Source of the DNA: an uncultured Gammaproteobacteria bacterium
GTDB taxonomy: Bacteria > Pseudomonadota > Gammaproteobacteria > Enterobacterales > Psychrobiaceae
Direction of reading: 5' to 3'
Length of the DNA stretch: 32,456 nucleotides
NCBI GenBank assembly: GCA_913060565.1
Contig: CAJXRU010000036.1
Coordinates: 1-32,456 of the forward strand
Every line of letters starts with the position of its first letter. The stretch's first letter is position 1. Positions 1 through 8,967 of this stretch are shown piece after piece. The position numbers were made by a program, and so were the translations under genes. The notes below the pieces were generated by a model. That model made no database searches. It had not been told where the DNA came from and saw nothing but the letters and a program-made list of their open reading frames with translations.

Positions 1-37
1 CTCTTCGTCGGCAGCGTCAGATGTGTATAAGAGACAG
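1..37. other. Nextera/Tn5 sequencing adapter (not genomic)
   Basis: Positions 5-37 are the Illumina Nextera read-1 transposase adapter: TCGTCGGCAGCGTC (5-18) followed by the 19-base Tn5 mosaic end AGATGTGTATAAGAGACAG (19-37). The four bases before it (ctct) would fit the end of an i5 index. Genomic sequence therefore starts at 38 and this edge is a contig end with untrimmed adapter. The GTG at 23 and the residues MYKRQ read from it are artefacts. Confidence 0.98.
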
Positions 38-751
38 CCGGTTATCATGGCGCTGTTAAGCGTGTGGAATACGACGTTTTTGGGCTATCAATCACAAGCC
101 ATATTACCCTATGATCAGACGCTGCATATGTTGGCTGCCTATCTACAGCAAGCTGAAATGGAATCTAACGGCAAATCGGTTTCTACATCTGGTCATCAAA
201 TAAGTTATCCGACTGTACCAACCATTTGGGGGGGCGTCGGCATTAACGGTCAGCATGCGTTTTATCAATATTTACATCAAAGCAATAATATTGTACCAGC
301 GGATTTTATTGGTTCTGTGGAAAGCGTAACACCCGTTCAAGGGCATCATGAAACATTGATGGCTAACTTCTTTGCTCAGACGCGAGCGTTGATGACAGGT
401 GTTAACGATGAGCAGGTTCGTGCAGATCTTGCGGCAAAGGGACGCAAAGCAGATTATATTGATCAACTTGCCCCTCACAAAATTCATGCGGGTAACCGAC
501 CAACGAACTCATTACTAATTCAGCGATTAGATGCTCACACTTTAGGTAGCCTAATTGCGTTATACGAACACAAAATATTCGTCCAAGGTGTCGTGTTGGG
601 AATTTGTTCATTTGACCAATGGGGTGTTGAATTAGGTAAGGGACTCGCCGCCGATATTGAACGTGAACTCCATTGTGCAATCGTCAATGAATCTTTTGAT
701 AGTTCAACTAAGGGATTAATGTCTCATTACCTAGCCAAAAAGTCTGCTTGA
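38..751 (+). CDS. pgi: Glucose-6-phosphate isomerase, C-terminal part (5' truncated)
   Basis: Phosphoglucose isomerase interconverts glucose 6-phosphate and fructose 6-phosphate in cytosolic glycolysis and gluconeogenesis. About 237 residues are present, roughly the last 43% of a protein usually near 550 residues; the rest lies beyond the contig end. Family landmarks are QAILPYDQ, MESNGK (holding the catalytic Glu), GINGQHAFYQYLHQ (the conserved His region), GNRPTN, and the signature FDQWGVELGK with the active-site Lys. The C-terminal end (DSST.GL...Y) is also normal. The reading frame continues by chance into the adapter, so no start codon of this gene is in the window. The stop is 76 bp before dinB, which has its own promoter. 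Confidence 0.96.
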   Translation, partial: PVIMALLSVWNTTFLGYQSQAILPYDQTLHMLAAYLQQAEMESNGKSVSTSGHQISYPTVPTIWGGVGINGQHAFYQYLHQSNNIVPADFIGSVESVTPVQGHHETLMANFFAQTRALMTGVNDEQVRADLAAKGRKADYIDQLAPHKIHAGNRPTNSLLIQRLDAHTLGSLIALYEHKIFVQGVVLGICSFDQWGVELGKGLAADIERELHCAIVNESFDSSTKGLMSHYLAKKSA

Positions 752-761
752 TAACTAAGGA

Positions 762-790
762 TTGACTGCAAGGTTAACTTGTTATTAAAT
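762..790 (+). promoter_or_regulatory. Predicted sigma70 promoter of dinB
   Basis: TTGACT at 762-767 and TTAAAT at 785-790 are separated by 17 bp, close to the sigma70 consensus. The LexA box follows directly at 792-807, where transcription would start. Position relative to dinB and the operator supports the call; it is inferred from sequence only. Confidence 0.6.
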
Positions 791-791
791 A

Positions 792-807
792 CTGTTTTTA
801 CATACAG
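792..807 (+). promoter_or_regulatory. LexA (SOS) box upstream of dinB
   Basis: CTGTTTTTACATACAG matches the gammaproteobacterial LexA operator CTGT-N8-ACAG exactly, with the usual AT-rich centre. It lies just downstream of the predicted -10 (785-790) and 20 bp before the dinB ATG, where bound LexA would block initiation. This predicts SOS induction of dinB, as in E. coli. Confidence 0.88.
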
Positions 808-827
808 CTAGTTGATGGCAAGAAACA

Positions 828-1904
828 ATGACCCAGCGAAAAATTATTCACGTTGATATGGACTGCTTTTATGCAGCTGTTGAAATGCGTGATAATCCTG
901 CGCTCGTTAACCAAGCTGTGGCTGTTGGCGGTAGTCGAGAGCGTAGAGGTGTCATTTCTACCTGTAACTATAAAGCGAGAGAGTTTGGAGTTCGTAGTGC
1001 TATGTCGACAGGGATGGCGCTAAAACTTTGTCCATCTTTAGTGCTGATGCCTAGTCGAATGCATGTTTATGTTGCGATTTCAAAACAAATTAGACAGATA
1101 TTTAATCGTTATACTGATTTGGTTGAACCTCTCTCGTTAGATGAAGCTTATTTAGATGTTTCGGCGTGTGAACAATGCCAAGGCAGCGCGAGTCTTATTG
1201 CAGAAAAAATTCGTCAAGAAATCTTCGAAGAGACTGGAATTACGGCTTCAGCAGGTGTTGCCCCCAATAAGTTTCTAGCTAAAATAGCATCCGATCTCGA
1301 CAAGCCTAATGGACAATACGTTATTACGCCAAGTGATGTCGATGAGTTTTGTCAGCAACTGTCACTGCGAAAAATTAGCGGGATAGGGAAGGTTACAGCT
1401 ACTAAATTAGAAAACTTTGGTTTAGTGAATGGTCATGACGTTAGGCAAGCAGAACCCGATTTTTTGAATAGACATTTTGGAAAACTGGCAGAGGTTTTAC
1501 TCGCTCGATGTTACGGCATTGATAATAGTATGGTGAGACCAAACCGAGTCCGAAAATCCGTAGGTGTTGAGCGTACGCTGCCACGAGATTTAGCGACGCT
1601 AGATGAGTGTTTTTTAGAACTTACTAAACTAATGCCAATGCTCAATCAACGTTATGCAGCCACTCGACAACTTCCGATCCATAAGCAAGGCGTTAAACTA
1701 AAATTTGACGACTTTCAATCAACAACCGTAGAGCAGGCTGTTGATGCGTATGATGAATCTATTTATATGACATTATTGACTGACGCCTTTGAACGATCGC
1801 AAGGACGACTTATTCGTTTAGTCGGAATCAATGTTGGTGTGCGCGAAGAAGTTAGCGACCAAAAACATGAAGGCGAACAATTACCACAGCTAGATTTATT
1901 TTAG
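828..1904 (+). CDS. dinB: DNA polymerase IV (Y-family translesion polymerase)
   Basis: Error-prone Y-family polymerase that bypasses lesions such as N2-dG adducts; 358 residues, against about 351 in E. coli. The N-terminus IIHVDMDCFYAAVE holds the first catalytic Asp (D10), and SLDEAYLDV near residues 103-111 holds the second acidic pair. The palm, helix-hairpin-helix (KISGIGKVTATKL) and little-finger (RKSVGVERT) segments follow in order. The last residues, QLDLF, match the consensus clamp-binding pentapeptide, so the beta-clamp tether is intact. The gene is preceded by a promoter and a perfect LexA box. It ends convergently, overlapping the tail of the downstream pseudogene by 9 bp. Confidence 0.97.
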   Translation: MTQRKIIHVDMDCFYAAVEMRDNPALVNQAVAVGGSRERRGVISTCNYKAREFGVRSAMSTGMALKLCPSLVLMPSRMHVYVAISKQIRQIFNRYTDLVEPLSLDEAYLDVSACEQCQGSASLIAEKIRQEIFEETGITASAGVAPNKFLAKIASDLDKPNGQYVITPSDVDEFCQQLSLRKISGIGKVTATKLENFGLVNGHDVRQAEPDFLNRHFGKLAEVLLARCYGIDNSMVRPNRVRKSVGVERTLPRDLATLDECFLELTKLMPMLNQRYAATRQLPIHKQGVKLKFDDFQSTTVEQAVDAYDESIYMTLLTDAFERSQGRLIRLVGINVGVREEVSDQKHEGEQLPQLDLF

Positions 1905-2758
1905 CGTTAATGACCGTAAGGTGAGTTTTATTAGCTTTTTTTTACTCATATCAAACTCGATCCTTGGTGCTTCATTTTGATAACGCTGATACGGAGCCAT
2001 CATGGGGTGGGTTTCAAAATGCGTTTTAAATTTGCCATTTTCTTCCAAAATCTCAAGGCCACGTTCAATTCTTGCTTGTAGTTTTTTATTCTTTTTGTGA
2101 ATAAAATAGCGACTGGCTCTGGAGGATTTAAAGGCTAAATTCTTTTCTACAGTGAGCTCTGGGTTTTTATCAAAATGTTGATAGGCACCGTAAAGCTCAA
2201 CTGGCAATATGTCCATATATCCTTGCTTAAGCAGTCGGTAGACATGGCTAAGTTTCTTTGCATAACTAAATTGAGCTGATGTTTGGCGAAGGGATCTATT
2301 TTCCGATTGAAGGCTGTACGACCTATTTTAAATGCGCGCATCTGGCCTAGCGATGAAATGTCGTCAAATCGTTGTTGTTCTCCCTGACGAATTAATCCAA
2401 TGGCGATGCCGCCATAACCTCTCAATAAATCAACATTTATTAATTTTAATTTTGATTTGTGCTTTACATGAGGTTTCCCCAAAGAATATCAAGGTCTTTT
2501 TCATTTGCTAATGCATAATGCAGTCGCTCACCTCTCATTTTCACTTTGCTAGGCAACAGAAGGTAATCGCCAAATTCTGGTTTACTTGCTTCTAATGTCA
2601 TGCGAAGTAACCCCCAAAAAATAGGAGTTTCGTTCATATTCTGCCGCATTAAAATTAACAACTTTGCCACGCTTATAGCGAATGATATCTTTCGCACTGG
2701 CAGGTATTACGATTAATATTGATAACAGGCAAACAAAGAGCGCGGGTTTTGAATTCAT
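1896..2758 (-). pseudogene. Broken periplasmic solute-binding protein family 3-like gene
   Basis: Reading down the minus strand from the ATG at 2758 gives a signal peptide (MNSKPALFVCLLSILIVIPA-SA) followed by IIRYKRGKVV. The homology then continues only by changing frame three times: near 2610-2622 (C/A homopolymers), near 2476-2484 (CCCC/AAA) and near 2320. The stitched pieces read WGLLRMTLEASKPEFGDYLL, DILWGN, LLRGYGGIAIGLIRQGEQ, YRLLKQGYMDILPVELYG, and a C-terminal segment ending in LTLRSLTLK. This resembles the roughly 290-residue periplasmic binding-like proteins (SBP_bac_3 fold) common in Alteromonadales, and the 863-bp span fits that length. Neighbouring genes are intact, so decay is more likely than poor sequence. 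The intact gene at 13723-14544 belongs to the same broad superfamily. Confidence 0.78.
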
Positions 2759-2824
2759 TGTTTATAAAACTCTCTTTAAGAACGAGTATGTAAAAAAAGC
2801 ATATAAACAAGATAACAATAGTTA

Positions 2825-2857
2825 TAGCAATTGTCAGTGGTAAAATGACAATTGCTA
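2825..2857 (-). terminator. 12-bp perfect hairpin downstream of pepD
   Basis: TAGCAATTGTCA (2825-2836) and TGACAATTGCTA (2846-2857) are perfect inverted arms around a 9-nt loop. The hairpin lies 13 bp past the pepD stop codon. No clear T-run follows on the minus strand, so it may be a weak terminator or a 3'-end stabilising stem. Confidence 0.5.
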
Positions 2858-2870
2858 ACGTGGTTATTGG

Positions 2871-4331
2871 TTACTTCTCACTAACAGGAATGTTTTTAAG
2901 AATTGCCAATGTAAGTTGCCAGAATCTTTCAACGGTATCGATAAGTACCTTCTCATCGGGAGAATGAGGGAAACGAATAGTTGGACCGTATGACACCATA
3001 TCCCATTGTGGGTATGCGTCTTTAAACAGACCACATTCAAGACCTGCATGGATAACCATGATTTTAGGTACTTCACCAAATAGCTCATTATAGGTATTGC
3101 GAACGACGCCCATAATTTGCGAGCTAGTATCTGGTTTCCAACCTGGGTATGCACCATCAAATGCTACTTTTGCACCGGCTAATGACAAGATAGAGCCGAT
3201 AGTGTTTTGTGCATCCAAACGGCGTGAGTCCATCAATGAGCGGATCAGGCATTGAACATGAATGTGTTTTGCGCGTGTTTGAATAACCCCAAGATTGTTA
3301 GAAGTTTCAACAACACCCTCAATTTCATCACTCATGCGAAATACGCCATGAGGAATCCCATATAAAGCAGCAATGAGTCGTCGTTGTAAATCAAGCGTTA
3401 AAACGACATCGCTTGCTTCACCAGGATCAACAAAAATCGCTAGATCAGGTTCAACAGCTGCGAGCTCTTTTTTAAATACTTGAGTTAATTTAGCAACATC
3501 TTCTTTAAAAGCGCTGACGTTACTTGACGGTAATAATATCTCTGTGCTGGCTTCGCGAGGAAGCGCATTACGCAAGCTACCGCCATCGATACTGACAATA
3601 CGTATTTGGTACTTGTCTGCAAGTTCAAATAAGACACGAGTCAGTATTTTGTTGGCATTGCCACGGCCTAAGTGGATATCAACGCCTGAATGTCCACCTT
3701 TTAAACCTTCCACAACAATTGAAAATGGCGTGTGATCTGCTGGTGCCGTTTCATATTCGATTTCGAAAGTCGCATTAGCGTCAACGCCGCCAGCACAACC
3801 CATGTAGACTTCGCCTTCATCTTCTGAATCTGTATTTAACAAAATTTCGCCATCTAAATAACCAGATTCAAGGCCAAAAGCTCCTGTCATACCAGCTTCT
3901 TCATCGACGGTGAATAATGCTTCTAATGGTCCATGTTCAATTGCATCATCTTCTAAAACTGCAAGCGTCGCACAGAGGCCAATACCGTTGTCGGCGCCCA
4001 AGGTAGTACCATCAGCAGTTACCCAATCACCATCAATAAATGGCTTGATGGGATCTTTAGTAAAGTCATGAACTTTATCGTTGTTTTTTTGCGGAACCAT
4101 ATCAAGGTGAGCTTGCATTACGACACCTTTGCGATTTTCATAACCTTGCGTTGCTGGCTTTTTAATGATGACGTTGCCAACCGTATCGCGAGTTACGCTT
4201 AATCCTTTGGTCGTAGCCCAGTCAACGATGTGTTGTGCAATGGCTTCTTCGTGCTTTGATGGATGTGGAATAGCACATAGCTGAGAAAACCACTTCCATA
4301 CAGGCTGTGGTGTTAATGTAGATAAAGGCAT
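2871..4331 (-). CDS. pepD: Aminoacyl-histidine dipeptidase (cytosol nonspecific dipeptidase, M20)
   Basis: Cytosolic di-zinc peptidase that cleaves dipeptides, including carnosine-like Xaa-His, in peptide turnover; 486 residues, the length of E. coli PepD (485). Metal and catalytic motifs of the M20 family are visible: QAHLDMV (H75, D77), GADNGIG (bridging D114), DEEAGM (E144/E145), NTDSED (D168), and a C-terminal IHAGLECG histidine. The lid/dimerisation domain lies between roughly residues 190 and 400 (GLKGGHSGVDI, NALPREA). The start at 4331 is preceded on the minus strand by AGGA at suitable spacing. It is a single-gene unit, divergent from the purine permease. Confidence 0.96.
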   Translation of the reverse strand: MPLSTLTPQPVWKWFSQLCAIPHPSKHEEAIAQHIVDWATTKGLSVTRDTVGNVIIKKPATQGYENRKGVVMQAHLDMVPQKNNDKVHDFTKDPIKPFIDGDWVTADGTTLGADNGIGLCATLAVLEDDAIEHGPLEALFTVDEEAGMTGAFGLESGYLDGEILLNTDSEDEGEVYMGCAGGVDANATFEIEYETAPADHTPFSIVVEGLKGGHSGVDIHLGRGNANKILTRVLFELADKYQIRIVSIDGGSLRNALPREASTEILLPSSNVSAFKEDVAKLTQVFKKELAAVEPDLAIFVDPGEASDVVLTLDLQRRLIAALYGIPHGVFRMSDEIEGVVETSNNLGVIQTRAKHIHVQCLIRSLMDSRRLDAQNTIGSILSLAGAKVAFDGAYPGWKPDTSSQIMGVVRNTYNELFGEVPKIMVIHAGLECGLFKDAYPQWDMVSYGPTIRFPHSPDEKVLIDTVERFWQLTLAILKNIPVSEK

Positions 4332-4421
4332 GATTGAAATCCTAAGCTAAAATTTGCGGCGTATAATAGCACAACTTCCCGAGATATTTTTAGTGTCTAC
4401 GACTTTCGTCTAGTTTAATCT

Positions 4422-4479
4422 ACCGCTGATCTCAATATTAGCATTGATAATCAACCAGCATGGCCTCATAATCAGCGGT
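4422..4479 (+). repeat. Inverted repeat in the leader of the purine permease gene
   Basis: ACCGCTGAT (4422-4430) and ATCAGCGGT (4471-4479) are perfect 9-bp inverted arms enclosing 40 nt, which include a short TTGAT-A-ATCAA palindrome. The structure ends 38 bp before the permease ATG. It could be an RNA leader stem or two operator half sites. The known purine-riboswitch core (TTTCTACC type) is not present. Confidence 0.6.
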
Positions 4480-4517
4480 TAATAACCCATCTAATAAGTC
4501 GACAACAAACTAACTTC

Positions 4518-5819
4518 ATGATTGAACAACTATTTCAATTAACAGCACACCGCACTGATCTTAAGAAAGAAATTATGGGCGGGCTGACGACATTTTTAAC
4601 CATGGCCTACATTTTGTGCGTAAATCCATTGATTTTGGCACAAGCAGGTATGGATAAAGGTGCTGTGTTTGTGGCAACGTGTCTCGCTGCTAGTTTTGGG
4701 TGTCTTTTAATGGGCATTATTGCCAATTATCCCATAGCACTTGCGCCGAGTATGGGATTGAATGTTTTCTTTACCTATAGTGTAGTGATTCAATTGGGCT
4801 ATACATGGCAAGTAGCGCTTGGCGCGGTGTTTTTATCTGGCGTCGTATTTTTAATCATAAGTTTATTTAGAATTAGAGATCTTATCGTTAATAAAATACC
4901 GCTTTCGATGCGACAAGGCATTGCTACTGGCATCGGATTGTTCCTCACCTTGATTTCCCTTAAATTAGCCGGAATAGTAACCTTTGATCAAACTCGTGGT
5001 TTGGCGATGGGCAATGTGTTGTCCTTTGAGACCTTGATGTGGGGTATCGGCTTACTAACCATGATTGGTTTCGCTGCTCGAGGTTGGCGTGGTGGAATGA
5101 TTGTGGCAATTATTATTATTACAATCATAAGTTTAGTTAGTGGTAATACAGAAATTCATGGTGTGGCTTCCTTACCACCTGATGCAATGACGACCTATAT
5201 GGCGATGGATATAATGGGCGCCTTAGACGTTGGGTTGCTTAGTATTATTTTTGCCTTCTTATTTGTTGATTTATTTGATTCTGCAACAAGTTTAGTGGCC
5301 GTCGCACAGCGCGGCGGATTACTCAATACAGCAGGGCGATTTGCGCGCTTTGGCCGTGCATTATTTGCCGATGCAAGTGCGACTTTATTTGGGGCTAGCT
5401 TAGGAACGTCAACGGTGACAACCTATGTCGAAAGCACGGCAGGCGTTGCTGCTGGTGGTCGCACTGGCTTAACATCTATTGTTGTCGGGGGATTATTTCT
5501 TGTTGCAATTTTCCTTTATCCATTGATTGATGCTGTACCTTTAGCTGCCGTATCACCGGTGATTTTTTATGTGGCGACCTTAATGTTAGCCGGTCTTATT
5601 AATGTGGAATGGGAAGATTTAACAGAAGCGATTCCTGTTGTTATTACCGCCATTGTTATGCCACTCACGCTATCCATCGCTAACGGTATTGCCCTAGGCT
5701 TTATCAGTTACACTTTTATCAAAATAGCCTCTGGGCGTTATAAGCAACTTAACTCATTGGTTGTTATATTGACCTTATTTTTTGTTGGTCAGTTGTTACT
5801 ACTTTCTCCTAAAATATAA
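4518..5819 (+). CDS. AzgA-family purine (adenine/guanine/hypoxanthine) permease
   Basis: Inner-membrane proton-coupled nucleobase importer of the AzgA branch of the NCS2 fold (related to E. coli AdeP/AdeQ and GhxP/GhxQ); 433 residues, the family length. The N-terminal GGLTTFLTMAYILCVNPLIL, APSMGLNVFFTYSVV and LFVDLFDSATSLVAVAQRGG motifs are characteristic, as are the half-helix motifs GTSTVTTYVESTAGVAAGGRTGLT and PLAAVSPVIFYVATLMLAG. About 12 to 14 hydrophobic segments can be seen. Sequence alone does not tell adenine from guanine/hypoxanthine specificity. The gene lies in the same window as guaBA and a purine-type phosphoribosyltransferase, which fits salvage. A 9-bp inverted repeat is found in its upstream region. 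Confidence 0.93.
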   Translation: MIEQLFQLTAHRTDLKKEIMGGLTTFLTMAYILCVNPLILAQAGMDKGAVFVATCLAASFGCLLMGIIANYPIALAPSMGLNVFFTYSVVIQLGYTWQVALGAVFLSGVVFLIISLFRIRDLIVNKIPLSMRQGIATGIGLFLTLISLKLAGIVTFDQTRGLAMGNVLSFETLMWGIGLLTMIGFAARGWRGGMIVAIIIITIISLVSGNTEIHGVASLPPDAMTTYMAMDIMGALDVGLLSIIFAFLFVDLFDSATSLVAVAQRGGLLNTAGRFARFGRALFADASATLFGASLGTSTVTTYVESTAGVAAGGRTGLTSIVVGGLFLVAIFLYPLIDAVPLAAVSPVIFYVATLMLAGLINVEWEDLTEAIPVVITAIVMPLTLSIANGIALGFISYTFIKIASGRYKQLNSLVVILTLFFVGQLLLLSPKI

Positions 5820-5908
5820 TACTTTATTACTTGATTTGTCACGGCGCTGTGGTAATTTCTCTGCTTTAATCTTAGTTGGTAGTCGCAGCAAGCGTATTAA
5901 GGTCAATA

Positions 5909-7450
5909 ATGAGTATATCGACAGACGGTAAAGAACGAACGTTCTCAACCGAACAACAATTAGTTTCTATCACTGATACACGTGGCATTATTGTGTATGC
6001 AAACCCCGCTTTTTGTGAAGTTGCGGGTTATTCCCTTGAGGAACTGTGTGGGCAGCATCATAATATCGTCCGTCATAAAGATATGCCAAAGGCTGCGTTT
6101 GCTGATTTATGGAAAAAGCTTAAACATGGCCGCTCATGGCGTGGAATGGTAAAAAATCGTTGTAAAAATGGTGATTTTTATTGGGTTGATGCTTATGTTA
6201 CGCCACTTTATGAAAATAATCAGGTCGTAGCGTATCAGTCTGTACGTGTAAAGCCTCAACAAACACATATCGATAAGGCAAATGCGTTATACAGTGCCAT
6301 CAATAGTGGTAAAAATCCTAGCAAGGGATTATTGTCTCCATTGATGAAAACTGGACTCTGTAGCGTATCAGCCATTGGTATTTTGTTGTCTAGCGTGATG
6401 ATAGAATCATCGCTAACCACCTTATTTAGCGTTGGTGCATTTTTAGCACTGGCGATCGCTACACTAAATCAAGAATTATTTGTCCTTCCTAGATTTATTA
6501 AACAAGTAAAAAATGATATCGATTCGCCGTCTCGTCATATATTTTCTGGCGGCGGAGCGTTAGGCGTATTGGATTATCCGAATCAACTATCGCAAGCAAA
6601 AATTAGAACGATATTAGGTCGAAGTCGTGATTTAGGTAGTAATTTAGTCGACGTATCAACTGAACTGGACGGTGCATCATCAGCTAGCTTAGATGGTTTA
6701 CTTGCGCAAAAAAACGAGTTATCTCAACTGGCAACAGCCATAACTCAAATGAGTGGGGCTATCAGTGAGGTAAGCCAAAATACAATCGATTCAAGAGATC
6801 GGGTAGACAGCGTAAGCGTTCAATGTGATGACGCGATTAATGCATTGGAGCACTCCAAAGAACAGATCTCATTCCTAGGTAAAGGTATTGGCGATTCAGC
6901 ACACGCGGCAACTGAATTGATAAGTGATGCTGACGAAATAGCGACCATTATGTCTGAAATACAAGGCATTGCTGACCAAACGAATTTGTTAGCACTTAAT
7001 GCTGCCATTGAAGCCGCCCGTGCAGGAGAGCAGGGCCGTGGCTTTGCTGTTGTTGCTGATGAAGTCAGAACGTTGGCGAGTCGTACACAAGTGGCAACAG
7101 AACAAATTCAAAAATCTGTTGAGACATTGCAGCAAACGCTTAGTGATTGGAGTCAAACAATGTTTGATAGTCAAAAAACAGCCGATGATTGTAATGATAA
7201 GAGCGAACACGCACTAAATGTTATGCACAACGTTGTCACTGCAATGCATGAAGTGAATCAATTAGGTGAGCAAATTGCCGCTGCTGCCGAAGAGCAAAGT
7301 ACGGTAGCGTCTGAAATTTCAAACAACGTTATCCATGTCGACGGAATTGCGCAAAGTAATACTGAAATGAGCCAGCAAGTTCAAGCGCAATCAGCGGCCA
7401 TAAAGTCATGTAGCGCCGACATCCATAAACTCAGCAAGACGTTTAAGTAA
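5909..7450 (+). CDS. Aer-like PAS-domain methyl-accepting chemotaxis protein
   Basis: Chemoreceptor with an Aer-type layout of 513 residues: an N-terminal cytoplasmic PAS domain (about residues 15-120), a hydrophobic hairpin near residues 155-200 anchoring it in the inner membrane, and a C-terminal MCP signalling domain. The PAS segment [18 protein letters not shown] matches the FAD-binding region of Aer, including the conserved R-H-x-D and Trp residues, so redox or energy taxis is the likely role. The tip motif [20 protein letters not shown] and [15 protein letters not shown] bind CheA/CheW. No NWETF-type tail for CheR/CheB is present. The ATG at 5909 is preferred over the in-frame codon at 5876 because AAGGT lies 5 nt upstream. 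Confidence 0.92.
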   Translation: MSISTDGKERTFSTEQQLVSITDTRGIIVYANPAFCEVAGYSLEELCGQHHNIVRHKDMPKAAFADLWKKLKHGRSWRGMVKNRCKNGDFYWVDAYVTPLYENNQVVAYQSVRVKPQQTHIDKANALYSAINSGKNPSKGLLSPLMKTGLCSVSAIGILLSSVMIESSLTTLFSVGAFLALAIATLNQELFVLPRFIKQVKNDIDSPSRHIFSGGGALGVLDYPNQLSQAKIRTILGRSRDLGSNLVDVSTELDGASSASLDGLLAQKNELSQLATAITQMSGAISEVSQNTIDSRDRVDSVSVQCDDAINALEHSKEQISFLGKGIGDSAHAATELISDADEIATIMSEIQGIADQTNLLALNAAIEAARAGEQGRGFAVVADEVRTLASRTQVATEQIQKSVETLQQTLSDWSQTMFDSQKTADDCNDKSEHALNVMHNVVTAMHEVNQLGEQIAAAAEEQSTVASEISNNVIHVDGIAQSNTEMSQQVQAQSAAIKSCSADIHKLSKTFK

Positions 7451-7475
7451 TTTATAGGGGCAGTTTTGATATTTC

Positions 7476-7514
7476 AAATACTAAGTGGGCTACTGACCAG
7501 CGCACTTAGTATTT
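7476..7514. terminator. Bidirectional hairpin between the MCP gene and xseA
   Basis: AAATACTAAGTG (7476-7487) and CACTTAGTATTT (7503-7514) form a perfect 12-bp inverted repeat with a 15-nt loop between two convergent stop codons. The arms carry A/T runs at both outer ends, fitting a two-way terminator, though the T-tract is short. Confidence 0.6.
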
Positions 7515-7545
7515 TAGGTCGTATTTAGGCCTGAACTTGTGAATA

Positions 7546-8889
7546 TTATTCACTGATAAGAGTGATTTTAGAGGTGACTTCTCCTTGATTTAATTTTGTC
7601 ACCAAGATATCACCTGCTGTCAGGTTTGATGCTTGAGTTACTACCTGTTTTTTCTCATTTAACGTAATACTGTATCCTCGCGCTAATGTAGCAATCGGGC
7701 TCACAGAATGTAATTCTCGCATCAGTCCTTGATAGCGCGCTTGTTGCGTCGTGAGTTGTTGTGAAATTGCATGATTAAGTCGCGTTGCTAATTGTTGATT
7801 ATGCGCAGCATGTGCACTAATTTTAGCTTGCGGAGACTGTTGAAGAAGACGCTGCATTAACTGCGCTAATCGTTGTTCATTATTATGTAGTTTTGCCGAC
7901 ATAGTCGTAATGATTTGATGATTAAGTTCGTCAATGTATTGGGCTTGTTGTGCTAATTTAAACTTCGGATCTTGTGCTTTTAAGCGACTTGTCAATTCAT
8001 GAAGTCGTTGACGCTGGGCGTGAATATTATTACTGATGGCATGATGAAGTTGACGTGCAAGCATTGTGCATTGCTGTTTTTGCTCTTCGTTGCTCACACT
8101 TAAAATTTCTGCGGCAGCAGATGGCGTCGGCGCACGATAATCAGCGACAAAATCACTAATAGTGACGTCGACTTCATGGCCAACAGCGCTGATAATCGGC
8201 AACGGTGAATTGAAAATCGTATGGGCGAGGTATTGATCGTTAAAGCACCATAAATCTTCCATTGAACCACCGCCACGCGTTAACAACAATACGTCCACTT
8301 CATTACGACTATTGGCTTGCACGATGGCGTTACTTAATTCTTGAGCGGCTGTGTGTCCCTGTACTTGTGACGGGTAAATGATTACATCAACCAGTGGATT
8401 ACGGCGTTTGAGTACCGTTAACACATCGTGAATCGCTGCTCCTGTCGCGCTGGTAATGATACCAATCTTTTTAATACCGTTAGGCAAGGTTTTTTTATGT
8501 TCACTACTAAACAGCCCTTGAGCGGCAAGATCACATTTTAATTGCTCAAACTGTTGCTGTAATAAACCATCGCCAGCCATGTCCATGACATCAACGAGTA
8601 ATTGATAGTCGCCACGTGGTTCATAGACACTAATATTTGCTTTAACCATCACTTGTTGGCCATTTTGCGGCCTAAATTTTACTGCTCGATTACGTCCTTT
8701 AAACATCGCACACTTAATTTGTGAGCGCGCGTCTTTTAACGTGAAATACCAGTGGCCAGATGAGGCTGCAACAAAATTCGAAATTTCAGCATTGACCCAA
8801 ACACGGCCAAAATTGCCTTCGAGCAAACGCTTTATTTCACTGTTTAGTTTGGAAATGTTATAGATATTGGCACTGGGAGAGTTGAGCAT
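7546..8889 (-). CDS. xseA: Exodeoxyribonuclease VII large subunit
   Basis: Large subunit of the single-strand-specific nuclease ExoVII, which with XseB degrades ssDNA in repair and recombination; 447 residues, against 456 in E. coli. The N-terminal OB-fold is clear (VWVNAEISNF, GHWYFTLKD, IKCAMF, about residues 25-100). It is followed by the catalytic core motifs IGIITSATGAAIHDVL, LLTRGGGSMEDLWCFND, ISAVGHEVDVTISDFVAD and RAPTPSAAAE. A long Gln-rich coiled coil (about residues 270-390) and a C-terminal LARGYSIT motif complete it. The small subunit xseB is not in this window. The gene sits upstream of and divergent from guaBA as in many gammaproteobacteria, but with a phosphoribosyltransferase gene and a palindromic element between them. 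Confidence 0.97.
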   Translation of the reverse strand: MLNSPSANIYNISKLNSEIKRLLEGNFGRVWVNAEISNFVAASSGHWYFTLKDARSQIKCAMFKGRNRAVKFRPQNGQQVMVKANISVYEPRGDYQLLVDVMDMAGDGLLQQQFEQLKCDLAAQGLFSSEHKKTLPNGIKKIGIITSATGAAIHDVLTVLKRRNPLVDVIIYPSQVQGHTAAQELSNAIVQANSRNEVDVLLLTRGGGSMEDLWCFNDQYLAHTIFNSPLPIISAVGHEVDVTISDFVADYRAPTPSAAAEILSVSNEEQKQQCTMLARQLHHAISNNIHAQRQRLHELTSRLKAQDPKFKLAQQAQYIDELNHQIITTMSAKLHNNEQRLAQLMQRLLQQSPQAKISAHAAHNQQLATRLNHAISQQLTTQQARYQGLMRELHSVSPIATLARGYSITLNEKKQVVTQASNLTAGDILVTKLNQGEVTSKITLISE

Positions 8890-8967
8890 AGTTGGAACAA
8901 GCTGATAAAAATTATTACTCAGTGTATAGGGCTATATAAGGAGAAACAACTGTTTATCGATGAGAGT

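Noticed and set aside
23-37. GTG start giving an N-terminus MYKRQ to the first protein
   Set aside because: These bases are Nextera adapter sequence; the real gene is truncated at 38.
4380-4517. Known purine riboswitch upstream of the permease
   Set aside because: The conserved junction bases (TATAA and TTTCTACC-type core) are not found; only a closing-stem-like inverted repeat is present.
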